From Sistotremastrum niveocremeum HHB9708 (lineage: Eukaryota > Basidiomycota > Agaricomycetes > Sistotremastrales > Sistotremastraceae), in contig KV419396.1 in the NCBI GenBank assembly GCA_001630475.1, forward strand, positions 868,001 through 932,000: a stretch of DNA of 64,000 nt. Direction: 5' to 3'. A model generated the notes under the pieces. It searched no databases and had not been told where the DNA came from. It saw nothing but the letters and a program-made list of their open reading frames with translations. Below, in pieces: positions 1-12,981 of the stretch. The position numbers and the translations under genes were made by a program. Within the stretch, counting starts at the first letter, position 1. Each line of letters starts with the position of its first letter.

Positions 1-2881
1 CATCAACCCCCCGGTTGCGCTAACAGGGAACTTCTTGAGATGTTCCAGCAGAAGCCTGAACGGGATATAAACATCTCGACGGTATGCTTTGAAAGAGCGC
101 TTACGTATTGAATGCAACGCCTATCTCAGAGAGAAGTACCTCGAGATTCTTTCCACTAAGATTTTGTTCCGCCGCCTCCAGCACACGTTCCAGAATTTCG
201 CAGCATTGAGTGCAGGGCTCAGTGTTCAGTCGTGCAAATGATATGTCATCATTGCGAGGTTTGAAGTCACTCTTCTGTTGCATCTTCAGCTTCTCTGAGA
301 GATTGAGAACAACAGCTAGACGACGATCATTAACTCAAATCAGACCTAGAACCCGTGACGAGGCTCACCATCCACTATCTTCTGCAGCAGAGAATTCACG
401 GCCCCTTCGATTCGACTGAGAGTTTGGTTGTTGAATATAACCATCTCCCGTCTCACTGTCATTGTTGAGTTTGCAAGAGGTAGAAGTGCTATGGATAAAT
501 ATTGTTGCCACAAGTGACAGATGATGTCGATCTGTTTGATCACGGCGAGACTAGACAGATCGAGAGCTTCAATCTTGGCTCCCTCCAGACGTCCTAATGC
601 GCTATCTGACCATTAGCCTTGACCAGTCGTGTAGCGGAGAATTGCATACGTTTCGATTGCTAACTCGATGTATGCCGGGCCCAAAGTCTCTGCCAAAACG
701 CGCATCAATGCAAAGGCATGTTTAGCCCTAAGAGTCTTGATGAGCAGACGCCGGAACGAAGGGAAGTATGACTTACACGTCATTAGGGTGGGCCAATTCG
801 ACACAACGGCCAATGGCTTCAGCATGCCACTTCAGCATCCTTTCTGTGACGTCCACACTGAGTTGTCCATCCGCCTCCTTCGGTGGCTCTTCCTTTGCCT
901 TCTCAATAGTACTCGTTGACTTTCCAGCTACCCGAAGGAAAGCAGTAGCCGCCATAGCGGCAGTCCTCGAGGTCCCCGTTGATGACATTTCAGTAGCTTT
1001 GGTTGTCGCAGATTTGGTCAGTTCATCATAAAGGTTTAAACCATAAGAGCGAAGACCCGAAGTTTTCGCCTTTTGAGTGGATGACTGTAGAGCGGTAAAC
1101 CCAGGCGACCTTCAATGTTCAAACGACAGTCTCACGTGATAATTAGTGAAGCGGGCTAAATAGCTTGAGTATAGCTCCCCCAGATTCTTAGTTTCACGTT
1201 CCAGGTAGCGTTGGCTCTCAGTATATGTCGAGAATAATTCTTCCAGAGCGGTGTCGAGCATGGCACCGATAGGGACCACGACAGTTCCTGAAGACATGGA
1301 AACTTTTGTCGGGCTGCTGGGATCTAATGATGATTGTCGCGAAGTGGCAATGGGTAACTCGTAGGCCTTTAGGTCGTCTACGAGTGCCGCTATTTGTATA
1401 TGAGATACCTGTAGGATTCGGAGAAAGGCAAGCGTTGATAGGGAAGATGCTTTGTTCAATAACATTTCAAGATATTGTTGTATCTGGGGACACATTAGGA
1501 ATTATGATTGGACCTAATGAGAACTGAGGAAGCTTACCGACTGAGCGAATACACGTTGCAGAAAAACCTGCATGACAACAGGAGGATTGGGGAAGACAGC
1601 CTGGACAATTTGGATCTCCTGGTCGAACGTAGAACGTATCTCTCCCAGCAGATCAGAGAGTCCGCTCTCGTTGGGTGGCAGGCTTGCGTCAGGATCTGGC
1701 AGTGTATCCCATCTGATATCTTGAGCGCGTATTAAACCCCACAAAAACGAAGACGTACAATGGACTCGATTCCACGGAATCAATCTCCTGTACTCGGTTC
1801 TTCGAGATGAAGAAGTCATGCTGATTCACATACATTTGGACGCATGATGAGCCGCCATTGAATTCCAAGAGAGTGAGCGCGCAGTGCTGCAGAAGTCTCA
1901 GTGTGGACCTAGGATGCAGGAGATTGCGGACACACATGCATCACTTTTGGATCACCTTTCCGGTAACATCGGTCAAAGAGGGTGAGCATACTCTTCTCGA
2001 ACGTTTCACAGTATTTCTCGATGTTTTCTCTTGTCTGCGTTGTCACGTCAAGGATGCCATCGAGCACGAGGGTGAAATAGATCTGACCTGTTCTGCGGAA
2101 GGAATGTCGACTTCTTTGGCAAGGATCATGAGCCTTCGCAGGATTACTGCCGCCTTGTGTCGTCCATCACGCCCCCCTTCCTTTCGAAGAGCATCGATCT
2201 TGGAAGTGTCGTCGCGGGCAAAAGCGAAATAGTAGTCGATCAGATCATAAGCAGCTTGAGCCCGTTGTCTCGATATGTGGACAGATTCGAGCTGTTCCCC
2301 TGTGGCAATTTATATCCCGTTATGTCAAGAGACAGACTTTAACTCACCGATCCGAATGGCTGTCTTTCCCACCTGAGATATTCGACTCTCCATGCTATTG
2401 AATGATTTCCCAACGGCCTGACGAGAGCTCAAGAAAGATAATAAGCATGTGACATGAGCTCACATCAAATCCACCATCTAGATCCCTCATTTTTTTGGAA
2501 TATTCCCTCTCAGCAACTCGAACAGCCTGATCCAGTTGTTCTGTTCGTTGCTGGACATCCTTTCGAAGGGCAAGTAAACGATCAACTGCTCCCTCAAACG
2601 TTCTGATGAACGGTTTCGGATCGAAGGCTAAATACGGATGCGCCTGTGAGAGCTGCCGTAGCGCCAGCAAGAAAAGCTCGTACGTCCAGGTTCTCTTTCG
2701 GAATTGGCGATGAGTTGCTCAGAGAGCGAATTCACGAAGTCTTTCACGGCAAATTTCTCCTGATTGTAAATTGAGTTTCAGGATAGCGAACGCATTGATG
2801 ACATACATTGAATGAACTCGGTTCCAGGTGTTCTTTGATCGAGTCGTCAAGGTCAAACAAGCCAGCGGGAGCATGGCTCAT
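1..2881 (-). CDS. SEC10: Exocyst complex component Sec10 (C-terminus outside window)
   Basis: Sec10 is a subunit of the exocyst, the octameric complex that tethers secretory vesicles to sites of polarised growth. The start is the ATG at 2881, giving MSHAPAGLFDLDD; it lies 38 bp from the divergent RIX1 start. Exons then run leftwards through a basic coiled-coil region (about 2400-2670), the conserved block FPNPPVVMQVFLQRVFAQ (about 1560-1600), and LPLANSTMTVRREM with NNQTLSRIEG (about 390-480), which are hallmarks of the Sec10 C-terminal domain. At the left edge an intron (donor GTAAGC near 91, acceptor TTCAG near 58) joins GVAFN to LLLEHLKKFPVSATGG, and the frame is still open at base 1. Roughly the last 100 residues are therefore missing. 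Small introns interrupt the gene throughout. Family assignment is firm; I did not fix every exon border. Confidence 0.9.
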
Positions 2882-2919
2882 TGCAGTGAGACGCGGGTCG
2901 GGAGCTGGTGGGCGCCTAA

Positions 2920-5534
2920 ATGCCCCTTCTCGAGACTTTTTTATTGTGGCATTTGGCCACCGACGACAATGCCCTCGTCTCACTGCCTTACATTTATCAG
3001 GTCCTGAGCCCTAAGGACTTCACTCCATCTTCACATCTTGGAAAATGGAACGCTCGTTTGAACACGCTTTTGCACTCTCAAGACCCAGGTGCACGCTGGG
3101 TTGGCTTATGTCTTGCATACAAAACCTGCCGTTGTAGCAAGGCCATCATGAAGGACTCTGCTCACTCATGGGTCTCTGTTGCTTTGCCCTTGTTATCGGT
3201 TAGTCTTTCGGGGCCTGGCCTTGATACACTGGCTCAACAATGTTACAGAGAAATGAACCTCCTCCAACACTCAAGGCAGCTATTCGTCTGCTGGGCTACG
3301 TTTTCCAACGCACAACCGATTTCCCAGAGTTTCAGAGGCAGACCGTCATCCCTAATCTGCCGAAATATAGTTTGGCACTGATAGGGATAGTTCAGAAGTC
3401 CTCGTCTCTGGACTTGAAGGTGAGTATCCATACAAGACAAAGCCTGCACGTCTCTTATATTATGTCTTGAGACAACTGCCTGTTCGGCCTTAAAAAGGAT
3501 CGTTGTTACCTTTCCGTCCCAACATCGTGCTTTATTGTCACAAATCAATGCCACCTCAGATCTGTGCTTAAGTCAGGAAGCATCACCAGATCTGTTGGTA
3601 GACAAATCCATCGACCTGGTGTCAAGTCTTCACCTCGTTGCGGGGAAGGTTGGGGCCGGAGCAGCTTGGAGGTCGAGGGTCGATCGTGTCTTACAAGAGG
3701 CATCAGACTGCCTTCTATCTATCCGGAGCACATACAGTGATCCTAACTCACAAAATTTATCTCGAACGAATGGCACCGCTCACGACCCCCGAGCAGCATC
3801 AGGCCCGTCAATGACCGGGACTGCGACGCACTTTAAGAAACTTCATCGCTCCGTTGACATCCTTCTTTCGCTGCTGAAAGCTTACAGCCCTCGTCAACTC
3901 GAGCTTCCCTTAGCGGAACTCGTCAATTTAGGTCTTCGCATGATGCGGTGCAAAATTGACGAAAACGTTAGTTCCATCCCTGCATCTCCGTCGTCAATAA
4001 TGCTCAATGATCCCAACTAGAATCAGGGCGTTGTAGACGACAATCTACGAGCTATGGAGAATGCCGTCACTCCCGACATATGGGCATTAGGCTGTCAACT
4101 TCTGGTCAGCCTGTCGAACTGGTGTGTCCTTATCTTCGCACCAAAGTGCTGTGCCTTATTCCACCCAAGCGTCCACCAGCGTTTAGTGCCTTATGTGGTT
4201 GCGATCAATCATATCATCCTTCAGCGACTTGAAGAAAAACGGCCACAAACGTGCGTTCTTTTTCGATTTTAAACTGTTTGATCTCATTCCTTTGAAGACG
4301 GTCTCACGCACTGCCTTTCCTCAAGCTTTTCGTTGAAGTAGCTTCGTGTACACCTGTGCATCATGACGATGTCCATTCAAATCGTATTGCTCAGCTCATC
4401 ATCCCAAATCTCACAAATCTGTTGTCCAAGAAAGTGGAAGCAGAACCGTCTGGAGACCCTAAACGGTCCAAGGGCCAGAAGCGCTCGAGGGGTAATGAAG
4501 GCGACGAGCAGTTCAAATTGATCAAGCGCGTCGTATGCGACTCAAAGGATGACGGCGACTTAGTGAAGTCATCTCTAGATGGTACGTATCATTCCGTTTG
4601 ATTGCGGAAAAGCTGCCGACATCCTGAACTCTTGCAGCTCTCCATCTGCTGGTGCATCGCACGTCGCTACAGCCATCAGTGCGCAGCCTGATCGTAAAAT
4701 TAATGTTGAGCCTACGCCTTAGCTTGCCTCAAATGCCACCCTCTTCTATATCCGCTGTGTCCCTTGCACTCCACGCAGAACTGTCAATCAAAATCAGACA
4801 GATATGTCTCGACATCCTGACAGATCCTTTCGGCTTAGGAGAGCAAGCGTTTGGGCTCATTTTTGCTGCAGAAAGCAGGGCTAGCGAGTCGGGTTTGGTA
4901 TGGTCAAGTCCCAGCGAGACTGTAGAAAAGTTGACTGACTTAATACGGCCAGATTCTTGATTCAAGTTCTATTCTTCACCCCCGCTTGCCCCCTTTGGTG
5001 AAATCGCATCTGTCGCATTCGTCGGTGATTCTCTTCAGCTCTGAAGAATCTCCAGAAGACATCTCTTTACGACAATCTTCGGGAATCGCGCAGGCGAACA
5101 GTTTGCCGGACCCTTCGAAACAGGCTGCTCCCAGCTCGGTTGCTTTACAAGCAAGTGCTGGGCATTTGGCCGATCAGATCGCCGCCCCTGTGGTCCCCCC
5201 CTCTTTCCCAACATCAACATCACAATACACGGATAGACTGTCGCAGTCTGTTGGTGTGGACGACACTATTATGACAGATGTCCCTGTTTTCAAGGAGGCA
5301 CCGGGCGTCGCTCAGGAAATAAATCTGCCATCGCAAGAATCCCAGGAGCTTCAACCGACATCTCAGATACCTACAGACACAAATGTGACGGCGGTCCCGC
5401 CCAGGTCCAAACCAACCGTTCAACCCGCCCCTTACTCTCGGCCGTCCGCAGCCGCCTTGGTACCGAGTGACGACGACGACGATGACGAACCCCTTCCCGA
5501 GATCAACATGGATTCTTCTTCTGAAGAGGAATGA
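2920..5534 (+). CDS. RIX1: Pre-rRNA-processing protein Rix1 (Ipi2)
   Basis: Rix1 is the scaffold of the Rix1-Ipi1-Ipi3 complex (PELP1-TEX10-WDR18 in animals), which acts on pre-60S particles in ITS2 processing and Rea1 recruitment. Model: join(2920..3198, 3249..3419, 3472..3966, 4021..4121, 4170..4250, 4298..4581, 4638..4897, 4953..5534), 750 aa, with all junctions phase-consistent. The N-terminal half is the helical RIX1 domain (KWNARLNTLLHS, TDFPEFQRQ, PNLPKYSLALIG). The C-terminal third is low-complexity and ends in an acidic tail (DDDDDDEPLPEINMDSSSEEE, residues about 728-750), typical of Rix1/PELP1. Intron 3 is needed because an in-frame TAG at 4018 lies inside it and forms the acceptor. 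The gene shares a 38-bp promoter gap with SEC10 and runs tail to tail, 24 bp apart, into the hydratase gene. Confidence 0.9.
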
Positions 5535-5558
5535 TGTTGAGTCAAAATAATATTCAGA

Positions 5559-6765
5559 TTATATGCCCTGGAAGACTGGAGCTCTCTTCTCTTTGAAGGC
5601 CTTTAGCGCCTCTACGCGATCTTGTGAAGCTAAAAGAGGCTGATAGCATTGGCGTTCCAAATCCAGTCCTGTTTTCTCATGAGCATTATTTAGAAACATC
5701 ATCGTGGTTCTCCGACCTTCTTCGAGAGTTTTGTCAACTGCCTGCGAGATGGCCGCTTTTGCAGCACTTATAGCCAAAGGTGCTAAAAATGCTTGAGCCA
5801 TGCGAGCAATTGTTTAAACCAGTATGCCTACCACTTGGTAAAATTTCTTGTGCTAAAGCCAGGGACCTGGCCAATGCTGTACTCTCGCTGTCGGAAACAT
5901 AGTTCACAAGGCCTATCATAATCTGAGCAAGATGCAATATAGGTCCGTTAAGAGCCTAACCCCAGGCAGCAGCTTCACTCCCCGATAGCAAACGTCCGGT
6001 GTAGATGAGATCCTTAGCTTTCGATTTGCCAAGCAATCTCGACGCTCGTTGTGTACCTCCTGCCGCTGGAATTATACCCAGACGGGTTTCGGGGAATCCA
6101 ATCTTTTGAACATGCATCCCTATCCAGAGGCACATCTTGAAGACAGGTTAGGGAGGAAGAGAAAGCATAGTACCTGCGATGCGGAAGTCACAAGCAAGTG
6201 CAAGCTCCAAGCCTCCTCCGAGCGCAGCGCCATCGATTGCTGCAATGGTGGGGATAGGCAAGTTCTCCAACCGGTGCAACGCAGAGCGCAAGTCGGACAG
6301 AAACTGGGAAACCTGGCTCTCAGACATTGTCCGCCGTTCAATCAAATCAGCCCCTGCACAGAAAGCCGCAGGAGATGTTGAACGAATAACAAGCACTCGA
6401 GCACTGTGCAGACTTCAAATACGGGTTGAAAGCGTAAGAAGAATATATACTCTTTTCGGGAGTAAATGCTTTCAAGGCATAGGCGGAATTCCTGCAACGT
6501 CGATAAATATTGTCTCGGTCATTGATACAGATTTTACCTTCAGCAGCCGCAAAGAGATGGCATTCCTGCTCACGGGGCGATTAAGACACAGAGAGACGAC
6601 ACCAGGAACACCAGCGGATTCGAGAAAGGCATCGTTGTGTTTGGCATCGGAGTTCAGGTTCTCAAGCGTGTTGATGCCTCGCGACGGGAATATTCTGGTG
6701 CAACATTTACTGCTTTTGACCACACGAAAGGCCGGAAGGGAGGCTTTGGAAGCGATGAGGATCAT
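5559..6765 (-). CDS. Enoyl-CoA hydratase, AUH (methylglutaconyl-CoA hydratase) type, mitochondrial
   Basis: Crotonase-fold hydratase, probably in mitochondrial leucine breakdown (3-methylglutaconyl-CoA to HMG-CoA). Model: complement(join(5559..5782, 5832..5912, 5961..6119, 6174..6403, 6451..6491, 6538..6765)), 320 aa, the usual length. Residues 1-30 are basic and hydroxylated with no acids, as in a mitochondrial presequence. The oxyanion-hole segments [18 protein letters not shown] and [17 protein letters not shown] are intact, followed by [20 protein letters not shown], which carries the catalytic-loop glutamates, and [19 protein letters not shown]. The RRTMS stretch after AGADL is characteristic of the AUH branch rather than short-chain ECHS1. 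Substrate is inferred from family resemblance only. Exon 2 is only 41 nt. Confidence 0.88.
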
Positions 6766-7056
6766 AACCTCAGTGCAAGCTTGTTCTCGTATAACAGCTA
6801 AGACTGGTCGATGATCCGATAGGGCCGAGCTCGGCGCTCAAGGCCGGCGCTAACATATGCATGTCATCAGGCTCAAGTTTAAGCTATACAGCCAACAGAA
6901 TTCGCCTAGTGAATTGGTGTACGTGACAGATGTATAACCTAGAGTGCTCGACAATGTAATCTACGTAAGCTTTCATTATTTCAGCACACAGTAAGCATGG
7001 TATGATACCAAGCGATTGAAGGCCTATAAATGTGAGAAAATCTAACAGTTCCGTGA

Positions 7057-10000
7057 TCATTCTGACAGGCTCTCCAACATTCTCAAGTTCCAATGACTTG
7101 TCTGAACGGTAGGCCGAGGGTGTTTATCCTGTGGCCGGGGTGCAACGTTGGCATTGGGACTTGATTCCGATGTCTCTGGGATCTCGCTGGGCACATTCCA
7201 GATTTCTTCCACGGCGTCTTGCATCTCCTTCTGAAAAGAGAGTACCAATGCTTCAAGATCGCGCGCTAATTCAAACCCTGTCGGTAGAGCAAGTAGATGC
7301 GGGAGTAGTTGCTGCGTTCCGTCTACATCGTGATCGACGTTATTCGGCGGTTGAATATCTTATGTTCACCAACACATACCTTGAGTTGCTCCAAAGCGAG
7401 CGCACAACTTGGTTACAGACGCGAATAGGTATTCTTCCTCCTGATAAGTACCCTTACGTCCAGCCTTTCGTTCATTTCGCTTCTTCAGTTTCTGTGATCG
7501 CCTGGATAGTGGAAATTATTGAATATATGAGGCAAAGGATGATTGCTCACTTAGAGGTCTGAGAAGACAATGAAGGCGCAACAGTGTACCTGGTAAATGC
7601 CGTGAAAGGCGTTGAGACGTCAGTCATGGCATCAACATTGTGTATATTAGCCTCTTCGCCATAGAATGCATCTAGAAAGGACAGATTAGAGGGATCGATA
7701 AACGAACGTCGCATTGCTTGCCAGGTTCAAGGTTCTTCCTCGTGCGCAGCTCTCCGACACGGGAAAGCTGCTTCTGGATCTGTTCCCGCATTTCTTCGAT
7801 GTCGTCCTGGATTTCCGAGACTGTATGTTCAATCGCAGGATGCACAACCTCTTCAAGTAGCTCATTCCTGCTATGAAGCGCGCACTAGAATAGCATGAGG
7901 CAAAATGTAGATAGAATGATGCTCGCGGAGCCGAGCTGATCAAAGAAATTGACTTACGATTCGCTTGGCTTCTGAGAAGTGTCTGCCTTGGGAGAAATAG
8001 GTAACCGACAGGTCTACATCTTTCCCATAGTCAAGGATAACTTGTCCTGCGTCAGCGAACTTCTGACGTGACGCGAGATCCTCTACTTCCATGAGTCGAT
8101 GGACCGGAGAAAACCACAGATTGAATTCTTACCAGCCAAACGTTTTGCTACAAGGATAATTTCCTCCGCATCCAATCGGAGTTCTGATGCCACGATGAAA
8201 GTTTCACGCCATTGTCGTGCACGTTCATGAGCGACCATAGCTTTTCGGAGTTCATTACAGCTTCTGAAAACTGAAGAAAGCATCAGTATTAAAATTGGAA
8301 CAAATGTAAGGTATGCAACCTATCGCAGCCTGATCAAATTCTCTGCGATCGAATAGATGGTCTCCAAAGAGGTTTAGTACAGCCTGTAAAACGGATTATC
8401 ACGCCGTTTGCTTCACCAGACTTTGGAAAGAGTACATTGTGTTTCGATTGGTCGTTTTTCCATAGCGCGAATGCCTGGGCGTATAACGAATGCTTTTCCA
8501 CATATTCCAAAGCCTCTTGAAAATACATCTCGCCTGAGAAACTGTTACTTCGCTATGCGAGACTAGGATTGTCGATGGCATACCCGCAAGGCTCAGGCTG
8601 GACAAGGCTTTTGTATATCGCTTCAAGTGGTCATCAATCTTGTATCGTTGATAGAAATGCTCATGGGAACGTAGTTCCTTCAGGAAAGGAAGATATTCGC
8701 GTGGATCCTTGGAAATATAAGGATAGGTTGGGCACCGAGAAAGTAATCAGACAGACCTTCTGCGAAAATTGCGCAATCATCAGAACAAGCGAGAAGTCGT
8801 ACATGCCGAGTGCGGCATCAAAAAGACGATCAGCATCAACGAGGAAAATGATGTACTTAATCGCCTCTTCGACGATCTCGGGGTATTCATCTACATCGTT
8901 TTAGGTTTTGTTATAGAGTTCTGAGAGACTGCAATGTATACCTCGAAGTCGAAGAAGGAGTAGCAGTCCAGATTCATAGTCTGGTGGGGTCTTGACAACG
9001 TGGGTGGTCAGGATAGTGTTCACGTATTTTCTTATATCTCGACTCTCCAATTCGAGACGTAACCTGTCACATATATGGGCTATTCTGTCAGCAGCTTGCG
9101 CTGAGCGCCTGCAGATTCATGTGAGATTCCTAAGGATGCCTTCCAACAATGAAGAGAGAGCGCACCCAATGCCAGACAAAAACAGATTCAGGAAGTCCGC
9201 ATCATCGATTTGATCCACGAAGAGGCCGAGTTTGGACACAAAAACTTCGGGTTTGTGGTCGATAAATACATTGAGATCAATACGATGCTTCCGGGCAGCT
9301 ATGAACGCTCTGCGATAAGCTTGCCTGTATCAAGGCCATGAAGTGTTAACACTCAAGAGGAGATCAGGGCTCACGATTCGATATCTTTCAGGATAGCATC
9401 CATCACAAGTGATCGAGGATTAATCGTTTCAAGATTCCCGCGAGGCATTTGGAGAACGACGCTCATGCTACTACTTGTAGCCACCACAATTCTGCTCCCA
9501 CGTTCCACTCTTCTCGATTCCCATTCTGGCATCTGAACATTGGGAACGGCACGTACGAGAGGCAGCAGCTTTTGCAGAGGAACATAATATGATTGGTGGG
9601 TGACAGTTGTATAGATCAGGAAGTCGAGGATTAGGGTAAAGGAATTTACACCCGGGGCGATCGGCACGCATTCGCCGCCGGGTGTTGATGCAAACAACTT
9701 TCCAGAAGCAGCTAAGCCTATGAAAAGATCGGCGTTGCTCAACGCCGAGCTACAGAAATTTGGGAATGACGAAGTGGTTGCCAGGTTATGATTCTCGAGG
9801 TCAACTGGACTCAAAGGCATTGTTTAAAAATGTCAAGGAGCTAAGAAAGAATACGTACTGTTCGAAAGCGTCCCGTTCTGTTCCTGATAGATAGCCTGAG
9901 TACCCAAAGGTTCAAGTAGTCTTCCATTTTTGGAGTCGAGTCCGATTGTACAACGAGTTTCTGAGACGCCAAATGCGATAGATTTGATAACGTCCGTCGC

Positions 10001-11918
10001 CCCTTCGTTGCCCAAGAGGACGACTGTCCAAGTTTCTTCCTCGGGATTTTTCCATAAAATGCCTTGTCTGAGTCTTTCCACCTCAACGAGGCCTTCCCAT
10101 AGAGGCTTGGGTGACATAACACGACTTCTCGCTCCCGAGAGGTTGATATTTAAATGCCATATCTGGACATGTCCCGATTCCCAAACTAGGCCCAATGAAT
10201 CGTCGTTCGAAGAGAAGAACGTGTGGACTGGGGGCACTCGTGACACGGTGGACGTTAGCTGGAAGGAGGACATGGGTGGCGGTACATTCTGAACGCGGAA
10301 GGGCGTTAGATTCACGGAATCTAGGTTTTTAGTCAGTCAAAGGGCCCACCTATTTAATGAGGATATTACCTCCATCTACTACTAAGACACATCCACTGTC
10401 GTTGGGAGGCGCAGATCTGGCGACCACTGTGTCCCAAGAATACGTTCTCTCACATATTGCGTCTGGACCGGTAAATCAGCAATGGATGGAAGGGACAATG
10501 TTTGATTCGAACCTTTGGTACAAACAATGAGTTTCGTCGCAATTTCAGGATGCCAACAAACGTGTGTGAAATGGTCATTTGCGTCGGCTTGCGATACATC
10601 CCGACGATTTCCAAGACAAAACTCGTGCTTGAGATACCTTGAAACACAATAAGGACCTGCACAAGTTATAATTTATGTGCATACCAATGATAATTACTCG
10701 TAGTCCATAACTGCACTAGGAAAGCTGAATACGTATCTGGGTGCTCAGACGGGACATGCTTACATATGTCTGAAGTTTCGGTGCGGACCCAAATGGACAG
10801 AATCGTTGAATCAGAGTTCCATGCGAGCTCTGTAACCCGGTAACCGTAGTTCAAGCCGCTTGCTGCAGTTTTGGCGGATTGAGCCCAGCGCCCGGTCCTC
10901 ATGGTAAACTCGCCGTGTCGAAGACCATTCCGCTCAAAGAACACGACATCGTGGCGACCTTCATTTCCTTTTCCTAGTCCAGGATGGGCACCAAATCTCT
11001 GACAAGCAGCAATCAAGTTTCCAGAGGGGCGCCACGACAACGACGACTCTAGTCCAGCGACACCTTCCGATGTTGATTGTAACTCTCCAAGCCTGTTGTA
11101 GACGCGTAATAATCGATGCGGTGGTGCCCCTCCTGGAGACGTAGAGGTCAAGGAGGAAACCACAAAAAATGCGCCATCCCCGCGCCATGAGATGCGTGGA
11201 AGCCCATCGTCATCGGGACTCGACCCGATGTTTTGGGGATCGGCTGCCACTTGGGCAGCAGTCTTTCCAATGGATCCGTGGAATTGAGTTTGCTTGGAAC
11301 CCCAACCGACGTTGATCGGAGCATCTGTACGAAGGTGAGTACTACAAGAACTTATCAATAATCACGACAAGTTGACATACCTTCTCCAAATTCAGTTGTT
11401 GATAATGGAGACTCGGAAAGAGTATCAAACGTGGAGGACATGAGTAAAACGTTTCCATGGCCTGTGATTAAGACAAGTAGGGATTCGTCCGTAGACCAAG
11501 ATGCGGCAAGTATGCCCTCTTCAACAGCACCAACTGATTCAAACGATTCCAGATGTTCATCAAGTGCAAGGGTTGCTATTTCTCCTCCTTTGAGGATCAA
11601 AGACATAGATCGCGACTCAGAGATGACTTTCAGCGACAAAATTTGCGGGGTTGTATCGTCTGGGCTCTGCAAAGGTGCAGAGAAAATACGAGGTGGATCT
11701 GCCTTGTGGATCTGCCATCAGCCTTGAGAAACTCGCAAAATATAAGACTCAACATCGTCATCTCTACACCTAACCAGTATTTCCACAAACCCGGATCCAT
11801 TTGTTGACTCTGAGGCATAATACAACTGTTTCGTTTCGAGATCAAACGTTGTCGCTGTTATCACTCCCTTATGGGCTGTACGATGTTCATCATGAGACAG
11901 AAGAGAAATGTTCCTCAT
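7057..11918 (-). CDS. ELP1: Elongator complex protein 1 (Elp1/Iki3)
   Basis: Elp1 is the scaffold of Elongator, which makes the cm5U-type modification at wobble uridine of cytosolic tRNAs. I resolve 19 exons: complement(join(7057..7322, 7380..7501, 7551..7671, 7704..7884, 7958..8082, 8133..8270, 8320..8383, 8436..8533, 8584..8707, 8757..8890, 8942..9108, 9166..9324, 9375..9804, 9859..10320, 10370..10462, 10513..10637, 10685..11324, 11381..11666, 11733..11918)), 1,306 aa, matching the family. N-terminal WD40 propellers carry [40 protein letters not shown] and [14 protein letters not shown]. The C-terminal TPR/dimerisation part has [15 protein letters not shown] and [15 protein letters not shown], then the basic [12 protein letters not shown] patch (tRNA contact in yeast). 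Only 61 bp separate its start from the PRE3 stop upstream, so its promoter must overlap the PRE3 3' region. Intron 1 has a weak donor (GTTTCT). Confidence 0.92.
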
Positions 11919-11979
11919 GTAAAAGGGAAAGTTTAGCGAACGAAATGCTTAGTCAGCACGATATTGTACAAGTGGTACG

Positions 11980-12903
11980 CTATGATTCAACGTCTATTGG
12001 GACAGGTGACGACAAGGCTTTCTTTGACGGGACCAGGCCGAGCACTTCCTTGCCCTCCCAGAATGTTGGCAGTTCATTGCCAGGAACAAACAAGCGTTCA
12101 ACGCCGTCTTCTGTGATCACTGCCATGCGAATGACGCCTCCGGACGAACCATCTCGAGACATAGCAAGAGCCAATGCTGGCAGGACTATCAGCTCCCATG
12201 ACGGTCAAGAGGGAAAATAACGCACTGTTCCTCACGAAATTGACAGTTTCATCCCTACCCCAGCCCTCCTTATATGTGGCATCACAGTAACCGTAGACGT
12301 AGGTTGATCCACTGCCACCGATTGCCCATGGTTGTCTGAACAGACCTCCACCTAAGGGTATATTATACACGGAAGGGCCGGTCTCTTTGTCCCATCCAGC
12401 AACAATAATTCCGGCAGACAACTGGTCCTTGTTCTCGTAACACAGTTTCTGGAATAATGTAGCTGCTGTATGAACAGGTGGTGGTGAACCCATTTGCTGG
12501 GCGTACATTTGCAACCAGTAATGCACAATATCTGCGACTGCCTGTTTCGAGCTAAGTAAACGCGTGCAAGGAATATTAAATTGCATACCTGGGTGTCCGC
12601 GGCAGAACCAGATCGGCAACAGTAGATACGGTCGTGGACGTAGGTCAGTTTGTCGGTGACACGATTGGCCTACATATCAAAAGTGAGTGATGAGCTCTCA
12701 TGTAGTGTCGAATAAAAGGGCTATACAATGTAGCTGCCCATCGTCGTCCGACTATCTGCACCCACTACGACTCCTCCGTCGAATTGGACAGCCATAATCG
12801 AGGTCTGCAGTTCGAGTCAGATCAACGAAAGTAATAAAACCAAGAAACCAACCCCCAAGTTAACCTCGCCCTTCTTCAATTGCTCGTGGTCAATGTGGTC
12901 CAT
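11980..12903 (-). CDS. PRE3: 20S proteasome subunit beta1 (Pre3/PSMB6)
   Basis: Catalytic beta1 subunit (caspase-like activity) of the 20S proteasome. Model: complement(join(11980..12176, 12226..12541, 12589..12669, 12727..12804, 12853..12903)), 240 aa. The propeptide is short: [17 protein letters not shown], then the catalytic threonine exposed by processing in [12 protein letters not shown] (G-T cleavage at residue 17/18). Lys33-type and other active-site residues are in [16 protein letters not shown] and [46 protein letters not shown] and [19 protein letters not shown] are beta1 signatures. It is divergent from RPN12 across 78 bp, so one promoter region serves a core-particle and a regulatory-particle gene. 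Confidence 0.95.
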
Positions 12904-12981
12904 GGTATTCGAGTTCAAGCGTTTGTTGTTTGGCTGACGCGTACGAACGCGTAGCCGCCCTGACTGCTTCACTCTTGCACC
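12904..12981. promoter_or_regulatory. Bidirectional promoter of PRE3 and RPN12 with two ACGCGT boxes
   Basis: This is the complete 78-bp gap between the two divergent start codons. It holds two perfect palindromes ACGCGT at 12937-12942 and 12947-12952, whose starts are 10 bp apart, close to one helical turn. ACGCGT is the core recognised by MBP1/SWI6-type (MCB) factors in yeasts; which protein binds here is unknown. No TATA box is evident. GACGCGT also occurs upstream of the other proteasome-related genes in this window. Confidence 0.55.
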
